Source of the DNA: Clostridium beijerinckii | GTDB lineage: Bacteria; Bacillota; Clostridia; Clostridiales; Clostridiaceae | DNA length: 64,000 nt | Assembly (NCBI RefSeq): GCF_036699995.1 | Contig: NZ_CP144906.1 | Location: forward strand, 1,488,001 to 1,552,000 | Reading direction: 5' to 3' | In this document: one piece after another, positions 62,532 through 64,000 of the stretch | Layout of the letters: each line of letters opens with the position of its first letter | Position numbering within the stretch: position 1 is the stretch's first letter | Notes under the pieces: model-generated | The model's input: only the letters and a program-made list of their open reading frames with translations | Databases searched by the model: none | Told to the model about the DNA's origin: nothing | Position numbers and translations under genes: made by a program

Positions 62532-63680
62532 ATGGAAGTTTATTTTGATAATAGTTCAACAACAAAGCCGCTTGGTGAGGTAATAGATGAAGTGAGTTTT
62601 GGTATGAAGGAATTTTACGGAAATCCGTCTTCCTTACATAATTTAGGGTTGAAAAGTGAAAGAAAACTTAAAGAATGCAGAGGAATATTAGCTAAAACTA
62701 TAAACGCAAGTGAAAATGAAATACATTTTACTTCGGGTGGAAGTGAAGGAAATAATTTAGTTCTAAAGGGGCTTTTGAAAAGTGGAACTCATCTTATTAC
62801 AACTCCTTTTGAACATGCTTCTATTTTGAATACTATAAAGAAATTAGAAGAAAATAATATTAAAGTAACATTTTTAGAGATAAATGAAGATGGTAAGATT
62901 AACTTAGAACAGCTAAAAAAAGCCATAACTAAGGAAACAGTATTGGTTTCAATAATGCATGTAAATAATGAGGTTGGAGTAATTCAAGATCTAAAAGAAA
63001 TAGGAGACATAATAAGAGCAAGCAGCAATAGAACTAAATTTCATGTTGATGCAGTTCAAAGCTATGGTAAATTACCTATAGATGTAAAGAAGATGAATAT
63101 AGATTTTCTAACAGTAAGTGCTCATAAGTTTCATGGACCTAAAGGTGTAGGGTTTATATATATAAAAAATACTAGTTCTTTATCACCGTTGATAGAAGGT
63201 GGATCTCAGGAGTTTGGAATAAGAGCGGGTACACAAAATATACCTGGAATTATGGGAATGGCTTTAGCTTCTAAGATTTCAAATGATAAAATGAAAGAAA
63301 ATTACGAAAAGGTATTTCAGATAAAGAAAAAATTCTTGGATAAATTAAGTAACATCGATAATATAAAGATAAACAGTTTATTAAATAGTGATTTTTCACC
63401 TTATATATTGAATGTTTCTTTCAGAGGTGTAAGAGGCGAAGTATTACTTCATTATTTAGAGGAATCAGGAATATATGTGTCTACAGGATCAGCGTGCTCT
63501 TCTAAAGAAAGAGAGAGAATTGGTGGCAGTTATGTATTAAAATCTTTAGGATTAACTAAGGATGAAATATCAGGAGGAATTAGATTTTCTTTTTCGGATG
63601 ACAATGATGAATCAGAGATAGATTATGTAGTAGACATTTTAGAAAAAGGACTTAAATTTTTAAGGAGGATAAAAAAATAA
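62532..63680 (+). CDS. Cysteine desulfurase (NifS/IscS-like)
   Basis: 382-residue PLP enzyme releasing sulfur from cysteine. Landmarks: VYFDNSSTTKPLGEVIDEVS, HFTSGGSEGNNLVLKG, FHVDAVQSYGKLPIDV, the PLP Lys in TVSAHKFHGPKGVGF and the catalytic-loop Cys in STGSACSSKERE. AAAGGAAG precedes ATG 62532. Its stop overlaps the thiI start by one base (TAATG), so the pair probably supplies sulfur for tRNA 4-thiouridine (and perhaps thiamine), as in the NifZ-ThiI pair of B. subtilis. Confidence 0.93.
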   Translation: MEVYFDNSSTTKPLGEVIDEVSFGMKEFYGNPSSLHNLGLKSERKLKECRGILAKTINASENEIHFTSGGSEGNNLVLKGLLKSGTHLITTPFEHASILNTIKKLEENNIKVTFLEINEDGKINLEQLKKAITKETVLVSIMHVNNEVGVIQDLKEIGDIIRASSNRTKFHVDAVQSYGKLPIDVKKMNIDFLTVSAHKFHGPKGVGFIYIKNTSSLSPLIEGGSQEFGIRAGTQNIPGIMGMALASKISNDKMKENYEKVFQIKKKFLDKLSNIDNIKINSLLNSDFSPYILNVSFRGVRGEVLLHYLEESGIYVSTGSACSSKERERIGGSYVLKSLGLTKDEISGGIRFSFSDDNDESEIDYVVDILEKGLKFLRRIKK

Positions 63681-64000
63681 TGAGAGAACTTATTTTAGTA
63701 AAGTATGCACCAGAAATATTTTTAAAGGGGTTAAACAGAGGTAAATTTGAAAGAAAATTAAGAGATAATATAGCTAAAAAGCTTGATGGTATAAAAGCTG
63801 AATTTATACACGACAGTGGAAGATATTTCATAAAAACTGATGAAATAGAAGAAAGTATTAATAGGATAAGTAAAGTTTTTGGGATACTTGAAGTATGTTT
63901 AGTTAGAGAAGTTGACATAGATTTTAATAGTATACAAGAGGTTGCGTTAGAAAAGGTTAGACAATCAGAAGGAAATACTTTTAAGATTAATACAAATAGA
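63680..64000 (+). CDS. thiI: tRNA sulfurtransferase ThiI, N-terminal part
   Basis: Begins at ATG 63680 with TAAGGAGGAT upstream and runs off the window after about 107 codons: ELILVKYAPEIFLKGLNRGK, FERKLRDNIAKKL, DSGRYFIKTDEIEESINRIS, VFGILEVCLV. The KYAPEIFLKGLNR segment and the THUMP/NFLD fold start are typical of ThiI, which transfers sulfur from the desulfurase to U8 of tRNA. The PP-loop and any rhodanese domain lie beyond the window. The one-base overlap with the desulfurase gene implies coupling. Confidence 0.9.
   Translation, partial: MRELILVKYAPEIFLKGLNRGKFERKLRDNIAKKLDGIKAEFIHDSGRYFIKTDEIEESINRISKVFGILEVCLVREVDIDFNSIQEVALEKVRQSEGNTFKINTNR

Noticed and set aside
1..64000. CRISPR arrays, tRNA, rRNA, prophage or insertion sequences
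   Set aside because: No regularly spaced direct repeats with unique spacers, no transposase, integrase or phage structural genes, and no tRNA/rRNA signatures were seen. The 72-nt tandem repeat at 30523 has no unique spacers.

Overview
The window looks like a chromosomal segment of a spore-forming, low-GC Clostridium of the C. beijerinckii / C. butyricum type. This is an inference from very AT-rich DNA, strong AGGAGG-like ribosome binding sites, frequent TTG/GTG starts, and family-level matches (YtaF, Spo0E-like, DUF3784, UppS, MurE of the diaminopimelate type). I found no phage, insertion sequence, CRISPR array, rRNA or tRNA. Most of the sequence is ordinary chromosome; the unusual material is in regulators, small unknown genes and intergenic repeats.

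Layout. 1-5.3 kb: end of a Cys-rich copper-binding-type protein, a TetR regulator with a likely self-operator, Lon protease, and a divergent DMT exporter / XRE-cupin regulator pair. 5.5-8.5 kb: cobJ and cobK, a GNAT acetyltransferase, a NUDIX hydrolase whose frame opens at a non-standard codon, and a small winged-helix-like protein. 9-20.4 kb: a glucosaminidase, then the late cobalamin cluster cobT, cobA(btuR), cobU, cobS, a short CobU-like gene, cobC, cbiB, cobD, a secreted cell-wall-binding protein, a DUF71 ATP-pyrophosphatase, cobQ and an unknown helical protein. 20.6-30.5 kb: YtaF, Cof-type HAD phosphatase, HD-GYP protein, adenine deaminase, beta-propeller lactonase, MetA with the acetyl-CoA-type Glu111, two small membrane proteins and an atypical cis-prenyltransferase. 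30.5-38.6 kb: tandem repeats and structured leader DNA, then hemA, precorrin-2 dehydrogenase-like, hemC, cobA-hemD fusion, DUF3784, hemB, hemL. 38.6-46.4 kb: QueH, a DUF3867-like protein, an esterase, an unknown 312-residue protein, thrC-thrB-ACT regulator and an unknown gene. 46.8-53 kb: a Spo0E/MEDS fusion, small secreted or membrane proteins, and a duplicated RsgI-like anti-sigma module with an ECF sigma factor. 53-64 kb: DUF3800-like protein, monoacylglycerol-lipase-type hydrolase, MsrA, AraC regulator, MurE, a dicarboxylate-type symporter, a decayed gene, a small (p)ppGpp synthetase, a 3-hydroxyisobutyrate-dehydrogenase-like reductase, NifS-type cysteine desulfurase and the start of thiI.

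How it fits together. The hem cluster makes uroporphyrinogen III from glutamyl-tRNA and, through the CobA domain and the precorrin-2 dehydrogenase-like protein, feeds the siroheme/corrin branch. The two cob blocks supply two corrin-ring steps and essentially all late steps (adenosylation, amidation, aminopropanol arm, nucleotide loop). The remaining ring-contraction genes (cbiL, cbiF, cbiG, cbiD, cbiE/T, cbiC, cbiA) are not in the window and I saw no cobalamin riboswitch here. The strongest candidates for something new are: the paired RsgI-like/ECF module with a shared promoter motif and conserved internal starts; the Spo0E-MEDS fusion; the uncharacterised genes inside the B12 cluster; three families of dispersed non-coding repeats; a 72-nt tandem repeat of hairpin plus T-tract in front of the uppS-like gene; and structured intergenic DNA before hemA and at 40.15-40.34 kb.
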